Position numbers and translations under genes: made by a program. From the NCBI GenBank assembly GCA_015222355.1, contig JADFVC010000415.1:1-9868 (forward strand): DNA of 9,868 bases. Direction: 5' to 3'. Source of the stretch: Chloroflexota bacterium. GTDB lineage: Bacteria; Desulfobacterota; Desulfuromonadia; Desulfuromonadales; Geopsychrobacteraceae. Of the stretch, positions 1 to 7,013 are shown piece by piece; position 1 is the stretch's first letter; every line of letters starts with the position of its first letter. The notes under the pieces are model-generated. The model did not search any database. It had not been told where the DNA came from and saw only the letters and a program-made list of their open reading frames with translations.

Positions 1-173
1 ATCCCGTCTGACAGAACAACCGCTCCGGCAATCAATCCGGCACCATTAAGGAGTTCAATCTCTGCACCAACCGGCATCCTGAGCACAGTATTGAGATGAT
101 GCCTCATTTCAGCCGGCAAAGATAGAATTTCTCCCCGACACATCTCGGCTTTCGGCAAAAAGAATCTGGGCAT
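1..173 (-). CDS. rsmE: RsmE, 16S rRNA (uracil-1498-N3)-methyltransferase, N-terminal part only
   Basis: Partial gene running off the left edge; 57 codons are visible. The reading begins MPRFFLPKAE and continues with HHLNTVLRMPVGAEIELLNG, the pattern of the N-terminal PUA-like RNA-binding domain of RsmE (an early F-F, then HHL-x2-VLR and G-x3-L-x-G). Family knowledge: RsmE methylates N3 of U1498 in helix 44 of 16S rRNA using S-adenosylmethionine; the knotted SPOUT catalytic domain would lie outside the window. The ATG directly follows the prmA stop codon (TAAATG), so translation is probably coupled to prmA. prmA-rsmE is a common gene order in bacteria, which supports the call. Confidence 0.87.
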   Translation of the reverse strand, partial: MPRFFLPKAEMCRGEILSLPAEMRHHLNTVLRMPVGAEIELLNGAGLIAGAVVLSDG

Positions 174-1094
174 TTATTTCTGTCCCTGGTAAAGCAAACA
201 AACCCAACCATCCTGCACATGAGTCGCTAAATGGTGGAGTGGTAATTCGGCAAACCCATCGCGCACCAGCTGCTCTTTCTCTTGCAAAATCCCGGACAAA
301 ACAAGCCAGCCCCCCGAACGCAGATGACGGAACAATTCTTCCTTTAAACGGATATTTTCTTCGGCAAGAATATTGGCCACAACCAGGTCAAAATCACCAG
401 TCAGCTCTTCAAGCGGCTGTGGGCTGATCTCAATCTGCTCAGCATAGTCATTCTGCGAAACATTTTGTCGAGCAACCTTGCAGGCCACTGGATCGATATC
501 GTTGGCGAGAATTTTCTGACAGCCTAAAGCCGCGGCGCCAATTGCCAGAATCCCCGATCCGGTACCGACATCAAGCAGATCGGCCGGGGGGTTGTTCCCG
601 GCAAAGAGTTCGGCAATCACCTGCAGGCAGAGTAAGGTTGTCCCATGCGTCCCGGTCCCAAATGCCATTCCGGGATCAATCTCAATCACCGCCTCACCCT
701 CTTGTGGGAGATATTCTTCCCAACTGGGGCGAACAACCAGGTTCGGGCCGATCCGCATGGTCGAAAAATTCTGCTTCCAGCTTTCCGCCCAATCTTCCAT
801 ATGCACCACGGCAGGCTCGCCTAGTGGTAAGGACAAACTTTGTAAAGCAGGAATTTTCGCAAATTCCTGCTGAATAACGCTGCTCATCTCTTGAGGATCA
901 CGACAATCGGCAAAATAGGCTTTAAGCCGGTAGGTCATTTCGGGGTCGAGTTCCTCATCCGGAACTATGAAGGTATCCAACTCGCGATCTTCGACAACCA
1001 CGCCCTGACAACCACAATCACCCAGTACAGCACTCACCAGCTCAACACAATTGCCAGGAACGGCGATCTCTATGACAATCCATTCATTCTCCAT
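174..1094 (-). CDS. prmA: PrmA, ribosomal protein L11 methyltransferase
   Basis: A class I SAM-dependent methyltransferase that trimethylates ribosomal protein L11. With the start at ATG 1094 it has 306 residues, normal for the family. Visible motifs: an N-terminal L11-recognition domain beginning NEWIVIEI; the linker ESWKQNF (about 104-110); the PrmA signature DPGMAFGTGTHGTT (140-153); SAM-binding motif I DVGTGSG (175-181); acidic motif NDIDP (198-202); and the N-I-L-A catalytic region (NILAEEN, 241-247). A TTG nine bases upstream (1103) is in frame, but it would place the G-run GGGGGG inside the gene; both starts have poor Shine-Dalgarno spacing, so the start is uncertain by three codons. 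It leads an operon with rsmE and is transcribed divergently from the response regulator at 1501. Confidence 0.95.
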   Translation of the reverse strand: MENEWIVIEIAVPGNCVELVSAVLGDCGCQGVVVEDRELDTFIVPDEELDPEMTYRLKAYFADCRDPQEMSSVIQQEFAKIPALQSLSLPLGEPAVVHMEDWAESWKQNFSTMRIGPNLVVRPSWEEYLPQEGEAVIEIDPGMAFGTGTHGTTLLCLQVIAELFAGNNPPADLLDVGTGSGILAIGAAALGCQKILANDIDPVACKVARQNVSQNDYAEQIEISPQPLEELTGDFDLVVANILAEENIRLKEELFRHLRSGGWLVLSGILQEKEQLVRDGFAELPLHHLATHVQDGWVCLLYQGQK

Positions 1095-1245
1095 ACCCCC
1101 CAATTAAACAGAGAGATGAGAGAAAAATCAACAAAGAATCCTAAGAAAAAAGTTGACAGCGGAAACAAAGTCTGGCTGAATTTTAACTCTAGCCAATAAG
1201 AAACTGGGATTCTCAACTTATAGTCCCGGTTTTGGGGGCTATTTT

Positions 1246-1291
1246 CCCATAAGCGGATAATTAAAAAATAATTATTATCCACTTGCATGGG
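1246..1291. repeat. Imperfect inverted repeat, possible regulator-binding site or cruciform
   Basis: The left arm reads CCCAT-AAGCGGATAAT (1246-1261); the reverse complement of the right arm reads CCCATGCAAGTGGATAAT (1274-1291). They match except for one substitution and a two-base gap, around an AT-only centre (1262-1273). No T run follows on either side as an intrinsic terminator would need, so a protein-binding or structural role is more likely. It lies between the divergent prmA and response-regulator genes. Confidence 0.55.
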
Positions 1292-1334
1292 GGTCTACTC
1301 TCTGTTAATGTTGCTAATAATTTTCATGAGCACC

Positions 1335-1343
1335 TGCTATAAT
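1335..1343 (+). promoter_or_regulatory. Extended -10 promoter candidate for the response regulator/kinase operon
   Basis: TGCTATAAT is a perfect sigma-70 -10 hexamer (1338-1343) with the TGn extension, which can work without a -35 box; no good -35 is present at 16-18 bases. It would give a leader of about 150 bases before the ATG at 1501. A second perfect TATAAT at 1375-1380 lacks both extension and -35 and is a weaker alternative. Confidence 0.45.
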
Positions 1344-1457
1344 ATATTAAACTCGCAATAGATATTTTTTTGAATATAATCTGCACATATATGTTGATCA
1401 GAGCCTGTCGCGGCGCGGTCAAAAATAACAAAAACAATGTCAATTTTTTTTAAGTGC

Positions 1458-1475
1458 CGAGGGGAATACTCCTCG
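1458..1475 (+). other. Leader hairpin upstream of the response-regulator ribosome binding site
   Basis: CGAGGGG (1458-1464) and CTCCTCG (1469-1475) pair as a 7-bp stem with one G-U pair and the four-base loop AATA. It follows a T8 tract and ends 12 bases before the Shine-Dalgarno GAAGGAG (1488-1494). It could stabilise the mRNA or tune translation; the function is inferred only. Confidence 0.4.
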
Positions 1476-1500
1476 ACAGCTTGCAGCGAAGGAGACACGG

Positions 1501-2175
1501 ATGCGCATCCTGGTAGTTGAAGACGAGAAAAAGGTTGCCAGCTTTATCAAGCGGGGCTTGGAAGAGGAAGAGTTTACCGTTGATGTCGCCTATGATGGTG
1601 AAGAAGGCGTCTACATGGCAGGAAATACCAGCTACGACCTTATCCTCATGGATGTTATGTTGCCGAAAAAGGACGGCTTGAGTGCCATCAAAGAGATCCG
1701 GGAAATGGACATTGTCGCACCGATTCTCTGCTTGACGGCAAAGGATACCATTGACGATATCGTGTCCGGCCTGGATATTGGCAGCGATGACTACCTGACC
1801 AAACCGTTTGCCTTTGCCGAACTGGTCGCCCGTGTCAGAGCCTTGATCCGCCGTGGCTCCCAGGATCGTGGCGCCGAGCTCTTCTTTGCTGACCTGCGCC
1901 TTGATCCGGTTGGGCACACAGTCTGGCGCAGTAATAAAGAAATTGATCTCACCGCTAAGGAATACGCCCTACTTGAGTATTTCATGCGCAACACGAATCA
2001 GGTTCTGACCCGCACCATGATTGCCGAGCATGTCTGGGACTACACCTTTGATTCTTTCACCAACATCATCGATGTTTACGTCAATTATCTGCGTAAAAAG
2101 ATCGACCGCGATTTCGACAAAAAACTGATCCACACCGTACGTGGAGTCGGTTATGTTCTTAAGGAGTCAGATTAA
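1501..2175 (+). CDS. OmpR/PhoB-family response regulator (CusR/MprA-like)
   Basis: A two-domain DNA-binding response regulator of 224 residues, the usual family length. Receiver domain 1-115: acidic pocket E7-D8-E9, phospho-acceptor D51 (LILMDVMLPKKDG), switch T79 and conserved K101 (LTKPF). Winged-helix output domain about 128-222, ending in the typical RKKID...IHTVRGVGYVLK. The recognition region VWDYTFDSFTNIIDVYVNYL resembles CusR/CopR-type regulators, but that alone does not prove a metal signal. GAAGGAG six bases before ATG 1501 is a strong ribosome binding site. The stop codon abuts the TTG start of the kinase at 2176, so the pair is one operon with coupled translation, and the kinase is almost certainly its phospho-donor. 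Target genes are not visible. Confidence 0.95.
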   Translation: MRILVVEDEKKVASFIKRGLEEEEFTVDVAYDGEEGVYMAGNTSYDLILMDVMLPKKDGLSAIKEIREMDIVAPILCLTAKDTIDDIVSGLDIGSDDYLTKPFAFAELVARVRALIRRGSQDRGAELFFADLRLDPVGHTVWRSNKEIDLTAKEYALLEYFMRNTNQVLTRTMIAEHVWDYTFDSFTNIIDVYVNYLRKKIDRDFDKKLIHTVRGVGYVLKESD

Positions 2176-2178
2176 TTG
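2161..2178 (+). promoter_or_regulatory. Ribosome binding site and TTG start of the kinase
   Basis: AAGGAG (2161-2166) lies in the final codons of the response regulator, nine bases before TTG 2176, which itself follows the TAA stop directly. This decides the non-ATG start and implies that ribosomes finishing the regulator restart on the kinase. Confidence 0.7.
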
Positions 2179-3627
2179 CCGGTAGGCCGTCAACTGAGAA
2201 CCCGCCTCACTCTTTGGAGCTTGATGCTGCTAATCCTGCTCCTCGGAGGTGGCGGTTTTTTTTGTTACTACATACATCAACAGGAGCTCGCAGACAGCCT
2301 CGATTCCCAGCTGCTGTCCGCGTCCCGTAACTTCTCTTGCAGTTACCGTGAAGTTGCCCCCTCTGAATCGGGACAGACGTCCTTCTGCCAAGCTTTTAAC
2401 CGGCATTCCATACGCCTGGAAGGGAACGTCGCCGTTGCCCTGTATTCTTCCCAGGGGTCTCTGCTGTGTCACAGCAAACATCCGGACAGAGCACAGCCTG
2501 AATTGTCCGCTGACATTCTCAACAGTTCACTCCTTGACGAACCGTTTTTTGAGACCACTGACATCCAGGGAGATCGGTGGCGCCAACTGACCACGCCCGT
2601 CATTAAAAATGGACAAGTTCTCTATCACCTGCGGTTGATCCACTCCCTTGCAACCGTTGAAAACCGCTTGGCAAAACTTGCCCTATTGCTCTGTTCCGCC
2701 GGGCTGGTGGCGGTTATTGCTTTTGCCATTGTCCAATGGGTTTTATTGGGCCTGTTGACCAGCCCACTGGCCAAGCTGGCTCGTCTGATGGACAGAACCG
2801 GCGAAGGCAATCTTTCAGCGACATTTGAATTACCATTTTTTGCCGGTCAAGAGCTTCAACAACTCGTGATCAGCCACAACAATCTAACGGAACGCCTGAG
2901 CGGCAGCCTGCATAAAGCCAGACAGTTTTCGGCTGATGTCACCCACGAACTTCGGACACCGTTGACCATTTTACGCGGCGAAACCGAACTGGCGCTCAGG
3001 GGCAACAAGGATCGCGAACAATTGCTGGAGATTCTCGGATCAAATCTGGAAGAAATCGGCCGGATGGGCTGCCTGATAGAAGACCTGCTCCTTTTATCGA
3101 AAAGCGAACAGGGAGAAATCCCCCTGAAGATGGAAGCTCTTGACCTCGGGACCCTGTTGCAAGAGCTACATGAACGGGCAAAAATACTAGCTGAGTCCAA
3201 GCACATTAAACTTGAACTCAAAGGGGGGGAAGAACCGATCAGCCTGTTTGCCGACGGCGCCAGACTGCGTCAGGTTTTCCTCAATCTATTAACGAACGCA
3301 ATCAAGTACACACCTGAGGGGGGACGCGTCATTGTCGATTGGTCACTTCAGGGAGAAGCAGCCAGAATCATTATTGAAGATACCGGCATCGGAATCGACA
3401 GCGAACATCAGCAACATATCTTTGACCGATTTTATCGGATCGACAAAACCCGCAATCGTAACGATGGCGGCTCCGGGCTCGGGTTGGCGATTGCTAAATG
3501 GATTGTCGATGCTCATGCCGGTTCCATCAGGGTCTGTTCAGTGCCGGGACAAGGAAGCAAATTTGCCATCATCCTGCCGTTAACACACCAGCCGAGTCAC
3601 TCGGTGAATGAAAGAGAAAAAAACTAG
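2176..3627 (+). CDS. Membrane sensor histidine kinase, partner of the OmpR-type regulator
   Basis: A 483-residue classical inner-membrane sensor kinase. Order: transmembrane helix about 13-32, periplasmic sensor domain about 33-165, second helix about 167-193, HAMP linker to about 245, HisKA dimerisation domain with phospho-acceptor H257 (FSADVTHELRTPL), then HATPase_c with N box N370/N374, G1 DTGIGI (402-407), F box FDRFYR (416-421) and G2 GGSGLGLAIA (431-440). All catalytic motifs are intact. It starts at TTG 2176: AAGGAG (2161-2166), inside the last codons of the regulator, is correctly spaced for it, and the next in-frame ATG (2224) would remove part of the first membrane helix. The sensor domain has three cysteines (C55, C71, C98) and no recognised fold, so the signal is unknown. 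The domain plan resembles CusS-like heavy-metal sensors. Confidence 0.94.
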   Translation: MPVGRQLRTRLTLWSLMLLILLLGGGGFFCYYIHQQELADSLDSQLLSASRNFSCSYREVAPSESGQTSFCQAFNRHSIRLEGNVAVALYSSQGSLLCHSKHPDRAQPELSADILNSSLLDEPFFETTDIQGDRWRQLTTPVIKNGQVLYHLRLIHSLATVENRLAKLALLLCSAGLVAVIAFAIVQWVLLGLLTSPLAKLARLMDRTGEGNLSATFELPFFAGQELQQLVISHNNLTERLSGSLHKARQFSADVTHELRTPLTILRGETELALRGNKDREQLLEILGSNLEEIGRMGCLIEDLLLLSKSEQGEIPLKMEALDLGTLLQELHERAKILAESKHIKLELKGGEEPISLFADGARLRQVFLNLLTNAIKYTPEGGRVIVDWSLQGEAARIIIEDTGIGIDSEHQQHIFDRFYRIDKTRNRNDGGSGLGLAIAKWIVDAHAGSIRVCSVPGQGSKFAIILPLTHQPSHSVNEREKN

Positions 3628-3683
3628 CCGCCCAAAGTTATTGGTGCACGCGCAAAAAGTCATGGCTAAGCAAAAATTTACGG

Positions 3684-3712
3684 TTCACTTTTTCCGTCAA
3701 TTGTTATATAAA
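3684..3712 (+). promoter_or_regulatory. Sigma-70-like promoter candidate downstream of the kinase
   Basis: TTCACT (3684-3689), 17 bases, then TATAAA (3707-3712): four and five matches to the consensus hexamers at the optimal spacing. Transcription would start near 3719 and run straight into the hairpins and terminator at 3721-3789. Confidence 0.4.
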
Positions 3713-3742
3713 GAGCTCTAGAGACCTTTTATTAGGTTTCGG

Positions 3743-3789
3743 GCCCCGAAGACCTCCCCCCCCTCCAGGTCTTTGGGGCTTTCTCTTTT
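3743..3789 (+). terminator. Strong rho-independent terminator
   Basis: GCCCC (3743-3747) with AGACCT (3750-3755) pairs with AGGTCT (3767-3772) and GGGGC (3775-3779), an 11-bp stem with a small GA/TT internal loop and a C-rich hairpin loop, followed by TTTCTCTTTT. It would end transcription from the kinase operon and also any RNA begun at the promoter candidate near 3707. Confidence 0.85.
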
Positions 3790-3924
3790 AGTCCCCCTTA
3801 TGACCCGATCCCAAAATACCCAGAAGAATCACTGCCAGAGCCTTCGAGAGAGCACATGGGCAGGCAATTGCCAACTGCGCATCTGCACAGTGCTTTCCCC
3901 GAAACCACATGTTAAGCTGCACAC

Positions 3925-5352
3925 ATGCGAATTACCGTCAAACAACAGATACTGCTGGCCCCCGCGACCGTCCTGTTCCTGCTGGTTTTATTGCTTGTTT
4001 TCATGCAGTACACCTATTGGAACCTGACCCTGATCCGCCAGGAAGCCAAGGCGCTCGGCACAACCTTTATCGCCCTGGCTGAAGCGGATATGGCTGCCAG
4101 GCGCCTGCACGTCATCATTCGCACCTTCCAGCACACGGGGATTGCCTCACCGGAGGAAATGGCCCTGGTCGCCGATCTCTATGATCGCCTGATTGATGCC
4201 ATTGAGCGGATTGAACCTTTCGGGCCACTGAAAGAGAACAACGAACTCAGCCAGCTCCATACCCTCGCCGGCAAACTCAATCCGATCAACGGCCCGGAAC
4301 CGGAACAGACTGCCGAGCTTTATGCCCACCTTCGAGCCCAGCTATCGAACCTGTCGAACACCACCCAGATTCACCGGAATAAGCTGCGCCACCGGCATAG
4401 TCAGGATATCAATCAACTGGTTGAGCGATCGATGCTGGTATCAATTTCGGTCATCAGCCTGGCAATTTTTCTCGGACTCGTGCTGGCCAGCTACTTCAGC
4501 AAGCGGATCCTCAATCGTATCCAGTTATTGTCGGACAGTGCCGGCCGAATTGCCGGTGGTGAACTGGTCCTGCCACCAGCACCCGATAACATCCGTGACG
4601 AATTGGATGCTTTGGGTGTTTCAATCAAGCGCATGACCGGCCGCCTGATTCAGGTTGTCGGCACAGAAAAACTGCTCGAAGGTGCAGAGGACGAACGACG
4701 CAGAATCGCTATGGATCTGCATGACCAGTCACTGGCCGACTTCTCGGCAATTTTGCGGGGCATACAAAACCTGGCGGCAAAATCAGTGGATCAGGAAACG
4801 GTCCAGAGTGTTACCGCACTGGAACAGGACCTGGATCGCGCAATCACCAACCTGCGTGACATCATGAACAACCTGCACCCGCAAACTCTCGACATTCTCG
4901 GTTTGGGTGCAGCAATCGAAGCTTACCTGGATCGCTATTGTTCGATTGAGAGCCTTCCTGAGTACCACCTCTATCTCGATCCGAAAATCGGCGAATTGAA
5001 TCTAAATCGGGTTCGGCAACTGGCCCTCTACCGAATTGCTCTGGAAGCAATCCAGAATGTCCTCAAGCATGCTGCCGCCAGTCGCTACGAAGTTAATCTG
5101 GAAGTGCGGGACAAAACACTGGTCCTCTCTGTCGAAGATAATGGCAATGGAATCGCTGACTTGTCCACCCCCGGCCGGGGTCGGGGATTGAGCAACATTC
5201 AGGAACGGGCCAGAAGTATCGGTGCCGAAGTCACCTGGAAAAACTCGCGCTTTTCTTCCGGCATCCGCTTTGAACTGACCCTGCTGGTCTCCCAGGAGAG
5301 TCCGACACCCTCCTCAGCAATTTTTTGGAGCAAAACCAATGGAACCGATTGA
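3925..5352 (+). CDS. NarX/DegS-type (HisKA_3) membrane sensor histidine kinase
   Basis: A 475-residue sensor kinase of the family that pairs with LuxR-type regulators. Order: membrane helix about 8-30; extracytoplasmic helical region about 31-168, rich in charged residues and without a recognised fold; membrane helix about 169-190; HAMP linker to about 245; HisKA_3 domain with ERRRIAMDLHDQSLADF and phospho-acceptor H266; HATPase_c with E374/N378, G1 DNGNGI (405-410) and G2 GRGRGLSNIQERA (417-429). The residue five after the histidine is A271, where many relatives carry a phosphatase glutamine. ATG 3925 is the first possible start, because an in-frame stop lies just upstream (3913-3915); no clear Shine-Dalgarno precedes it. 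Its last 14 bases overlap the next gene, a response regulator that is the obvious partner. Signal unknown. Confidence 0.93.
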   Translation: MRITVKQQILLAPATVLFLLVLLLVFMQYTYWNLTLIRQEAKALGTTFIALAEADMAARRLHVIIRTFQHTGIASPEEMALVADLYDRLIDAIERIEPFGPLKENNELSQLHTLAGKLNPINGPEPEQTAELYAHLRAQLSNLSNTTQIHRNKLRHRHSQDINQLVERSMLVSISVISLAIFLGLVLASYFSKRILNRIQLLSDSAGRIAGGELVLPPAPDNIRDELDALGVSIKRMTGRLIQVVGTEKLLEGAEDERRRIAMDLHDQSLADFSAILRGIQNLAAKSVDQETVQSVTALEQDLDRAITNLRDIMNNLHPQTLDILGLGAAIEAYLDRYCSIESLPEYHLYLDPKIGELNLNRVRQLALYRIALEAIQNVLKHAAASRYEVNLEVRDKTLVLSVEDNGNGIADLSTPGRGRGLSNIQERARSIGAEVTWKNSRFSSGIRFELTLLVSQESPTPSSAIFWSKTNGTD

Positions 5353-6121
5353 AATTCTGATTGCTGAAGACAATCCGAAAGATTATGAATTCCTCGAACA
5401 ACTGCTTTCAGACTGGGATGAGGAGGTCCGGATCACCCGGGCGCCCAACGGCAAAGATGCCCTGGATATTGCTTTGACCCGCACTAATCCGTTAATCATC
5501 AGTGACATACAGATGCCGGAAATGAACGGGATCGATTTGGCCCAGAGCCTCTGGCAAGCACAGCCGGAAGCCCGCATTGTTTTCTGGAGCCAGTTCAAGG
5601 ATGAGATGTATGTCCGCGCCCTGACGAAAATTGTTCCACCGGAAACGGTCTATGGTTACATCCTTAAATCGAGCCCCCGAGAGCGGATTACCTCGGCCAT
5701 TCGGACCGTCCTTCTGGAGGAACAGTGCTGGATCTCTCCAGAGGTGCGCAAAGTGCAGGGATGGGCAGGACACAGCTTGACGGCCCTGTCTGACATTGAA
5801 TATGAGGCATTGCTCGACATTTCGCTGGGCCTGACTGACAACCTGATTGCCCAACGGCGCTACCTTTCCCGACGCGGGGTGCAAAGTCGGCTCAACTCCC
5901 TCTACAACAAGCTCGGCCTCGACCAGGAACAGTTCCACTGTGAAAAAGTTGGCGACTCTTTCAATTTACGAAACCGGGCAGTCGCCGTCTCATTAGCACG
6001 GGGGTTGATTAACGCTTTTGAAATGGAGCGGGAAGAAAAAGATTTCAAGACGTGGTTTAAGCGCTTCCAGCGGACGCAAAAAGCTAAAGAACAGGGTCAA
6101 CACAACTGGTCTGACCGCTGA
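5339..6121 (+). CDS. Response regulator, receiver domain plus LuxR-type helix-turn-helix
   Basis: A 260-residue regulator. Receiver domain 1-125: acidic pocket D11, phospho-acceptor D56 (LIISDIQMPEMNG), serine switch S84 and conserved K110 (YILKSS). Output domain about 148-194 follows the LuxR/NarL pattern (LSDIEYEALLDISLGL...IAQRRYLSRRGVQSRLNSLYNKLGL), but with a longer segment before the closing helix (RNRAVAVSLARGLIN) and a charged tail to 260. It is therefore longer than typical NarL proteins (about 215). GGAG (5327-5330) lies eight bases before ATG 5339, inside the kinase gene, and the 14-base overlap indicates translational coupling. It most likely receives phosphate from the upstream kinase; no target genes are seen nearby. 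Confidence 0.92.
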   Translation: MEPIEILIAEDNPKDYEFLEQLLSDWDEEVRITRAPNGKDALDIALTRTNPLIISDIQMPEMNGIDLAQSLWQAQPEARIVFWSQFKDEMYVRALTKIVPPETVYGYILKSSPRERITSAIRTVLLEEQCWISPEVRKVQGWAGHSLTALSDIEYEALLDISLGLTDNLIAQRRYLSRRGVQSRLNSLYNKLGLDQEQFHCEKVGDSFNLRNRAVAVSLARGLINAFEMEREEKDFKTWFKRFQRTQKAKEQGQHNWSDR

Positions 6122-6158
6122 CGTATCTCACCAAGAACAGGCCATGGTTCAATAAAAG

Positions 6159-6190
6159 GAAGCAGGCTGTAGCTATCGTCAGCTTCTCTT
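6159..6190 (+). terminator. Weak terminator candidate after the second two-component pair
   Basis: GAAGC-AGG-CTG (6159-6169, three-base bulge) can pair with CAGCTTC (6180-6186), followed by TCTT and further T-rich sequence. Stability is modest, so this is only a candidate end for the operon 3925-6121. Confidence 0.25.
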
Positions 6191-6213
6191 GCCTTGTTAT
6201 TGACCAACGGCTG

Positions 6214-6231
6214 TGGTAAAAGGTCTTACCA
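6214..6231 (+). promoter_or_regulatory. Palindromic operator candidate for the FadR-type regulator
   Basis: TGGTAA (6214-6219) and TTACCA (6226-6231) form a perfect 6-base inverted repeat around six bases. FadR, PdhR and LldR operators in this regulator family are built on TGGT...ACCA half-sites, though usually with a closer spacing. A further ACCA lies at 6203-6206. The palindrome ends 18 bases before the start codon, so bound protein would block its own gene: autoregulation is inferred. Confidence 0.5.
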
Positions 6232-6249
6232 AGGAATCTGGAGGAACTT

Positions 6250-6987
6250 ATGGCCACAGTCTTTAAACCGATCCGTCCGAAAAAACTCTCCGAAGAGATC
6301 GTCAACCAGATCAAAGAATTGATCTCACGCGGCGAGCTGAGTCCCGGGCAGAAGATTCCTTCGGAACGGGAATTAGCATCATTTCTCGGCGTCAGCCGCC
6401 CCTCTGTGCGCGAAGCCATCATGGTGCTCGAAGCGATGGGCTTTCTCGAATCACGTCAGGGCGGCGGCACTTACGTCCGTTCGCTAGCCGATGCCACCAT
6501 GGCCGACCCACTGGCCAGTATGGTTGAACGTGGTGACCCACGCATGCTGCATGCTTTGACGGAAGTCCGTATCGGCCTGGAAACCTGGTCTGCCTATCTG
6601 GCAGCAAAGCGCGCCGAAGATTCCGAGATTGAGCGTTTGCGGGAGCTTTACAACATTATGGTCGAACAGGCCTCCAGTGGGGGTTGGGACGCTGAAGTCG
6701 ACTGCCAATTTCACCTGACCATCACTGCGGCCACCCACAACACCTTGCAAGTTCATGTGCTCAATACCATTCAAGCCCTTTTTAAAACCACAATTATGGT
6801 GGCATTGAGCGAGTTTTACAGCAAGGAAGGTTACATCGAACTACTCCTCAACCATCACCGAGAAATTCTGGAAGCGATTGCTGATCATGACCCGGAGCGG
6901 GCTCGCGACCGGATGATGGAACATCTGACCCTGGTAGAAGAGAAACTGGCACTCTTTCTCCAAAAGGAAGTTCTGGACACCGTTTGA
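6250..6987 (+). CDS. GntR-family transcriptional regulator, FadR/FCD subfamily
   Basis: A 245-residue regulator of the FadR group. The N-terminal winged helix (about 8-78) has the classic pattern LSPGQKIPSERELASFLGVSRPSVREA and the wing GFLESRQGGGTYV. The all-helical FCD effector domain (about 98-235) keeps the metal-binding set D151, H155 (DCQFH), H203 (HHREILEAI) and H225 (MMEHL). Family knowledge: such FCD proteins sense carboxylic acids (lactate, pyruvate, glycolate, gluconate) and repress the matching catabolic or transport genes. GGAGG (6240-6244) sits five bases before ATG 6250, and a TGGT/ACCA palindrome lies just upstream. No lactate or other catabolic genes are adjacent, so the ligand cannot be named. 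Confidence 0.92.
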   Translation: MATVFKPIRPKKLSEEIVNQIKELISRGELSPGQKIPSERELASFLGVSRPSVREAIMVLEAMGFLESRQGGGTYVRSLADATMADPLASMVERGDPRMLHALTEVRIGLETWSAYLAAKRAEDSEIERLRELYNIMVEQASSGGWDAEVDCQFHLTITAATHNTLQVHVLNTIQALFKTTIMVALSEFYSKEGYIELLLNHHREILEAIADHDPERARDRMMEHLTLVEEKLALFLQKEVLDTV

Positions 6988-7013
6988 TTGTTAAACTGAA
7001 AACTTATTGAGAC

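Larger units (their letters stand above)
1095..1500. other. Divergent intergenic region between prmA and the response regulator
   Basis: About 400 AT-rich bases with no convincing gene. It holds a wobble-containing hairpin (arms 1203-1211 and 1222-1230), a long imperfect inverted repeat (1246-1291), an extended -10 box (1335-1343), a second TATAAT (1375-1380), a run of eight T (1443-1450) and a leader hairpin (1458-1475). A perfect TTGACA at 1153-1158 lacks a matching -10 at the proper distance. I could not find a convincing minus-strand promoter for prmA. Confidence 0.6.
3628..3924 (+). other. Intergenic region between the two two-component systems
   Basis: A 297-base stretch with no convincing gene. 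Its first half holds a promoter-like site (3684-3712), a small hairpin (3721-3740) and a strong terminator (3743-3789). Its second half holds a perfect 10-base palindrome, GGCAATTGCC (3863-3872), and no clear promoter or Shine-Dalgarno for the gene at 3925. Confidence 0.6.

Noticed and set aside
1153..1188. Perfect TTGACA as a plus-strand promoter
   Set aside because: No acceptable -10 hexamer at 15-19 bases; the closest, TTAACT, is 24 bases away.
239..1199. Several plus-strand open frames opposite prmA
   Set aside because: They lie antisense to a full-length, motif-complete prmA, show no family motifs and lack ribosome binding sites.
1450..1917. 155-residue minus-strand open frame opposite the response regulator
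   Set aside because: It lies opposite a clear OmpR-type regulator; its composition follows from the complementary codons, with no recognisable domain.
3756..3763. Run of eight C as a phase-variation tract
   Set aside because: It lies in the loop of a terminator between genes, not in a coding or promoter spacer position.
5492..5938. 148-residue minus-strand open frame opposite the second response regulator
   Set aside because: Shadow of the REC-LuxR gene; no start signal or domain.
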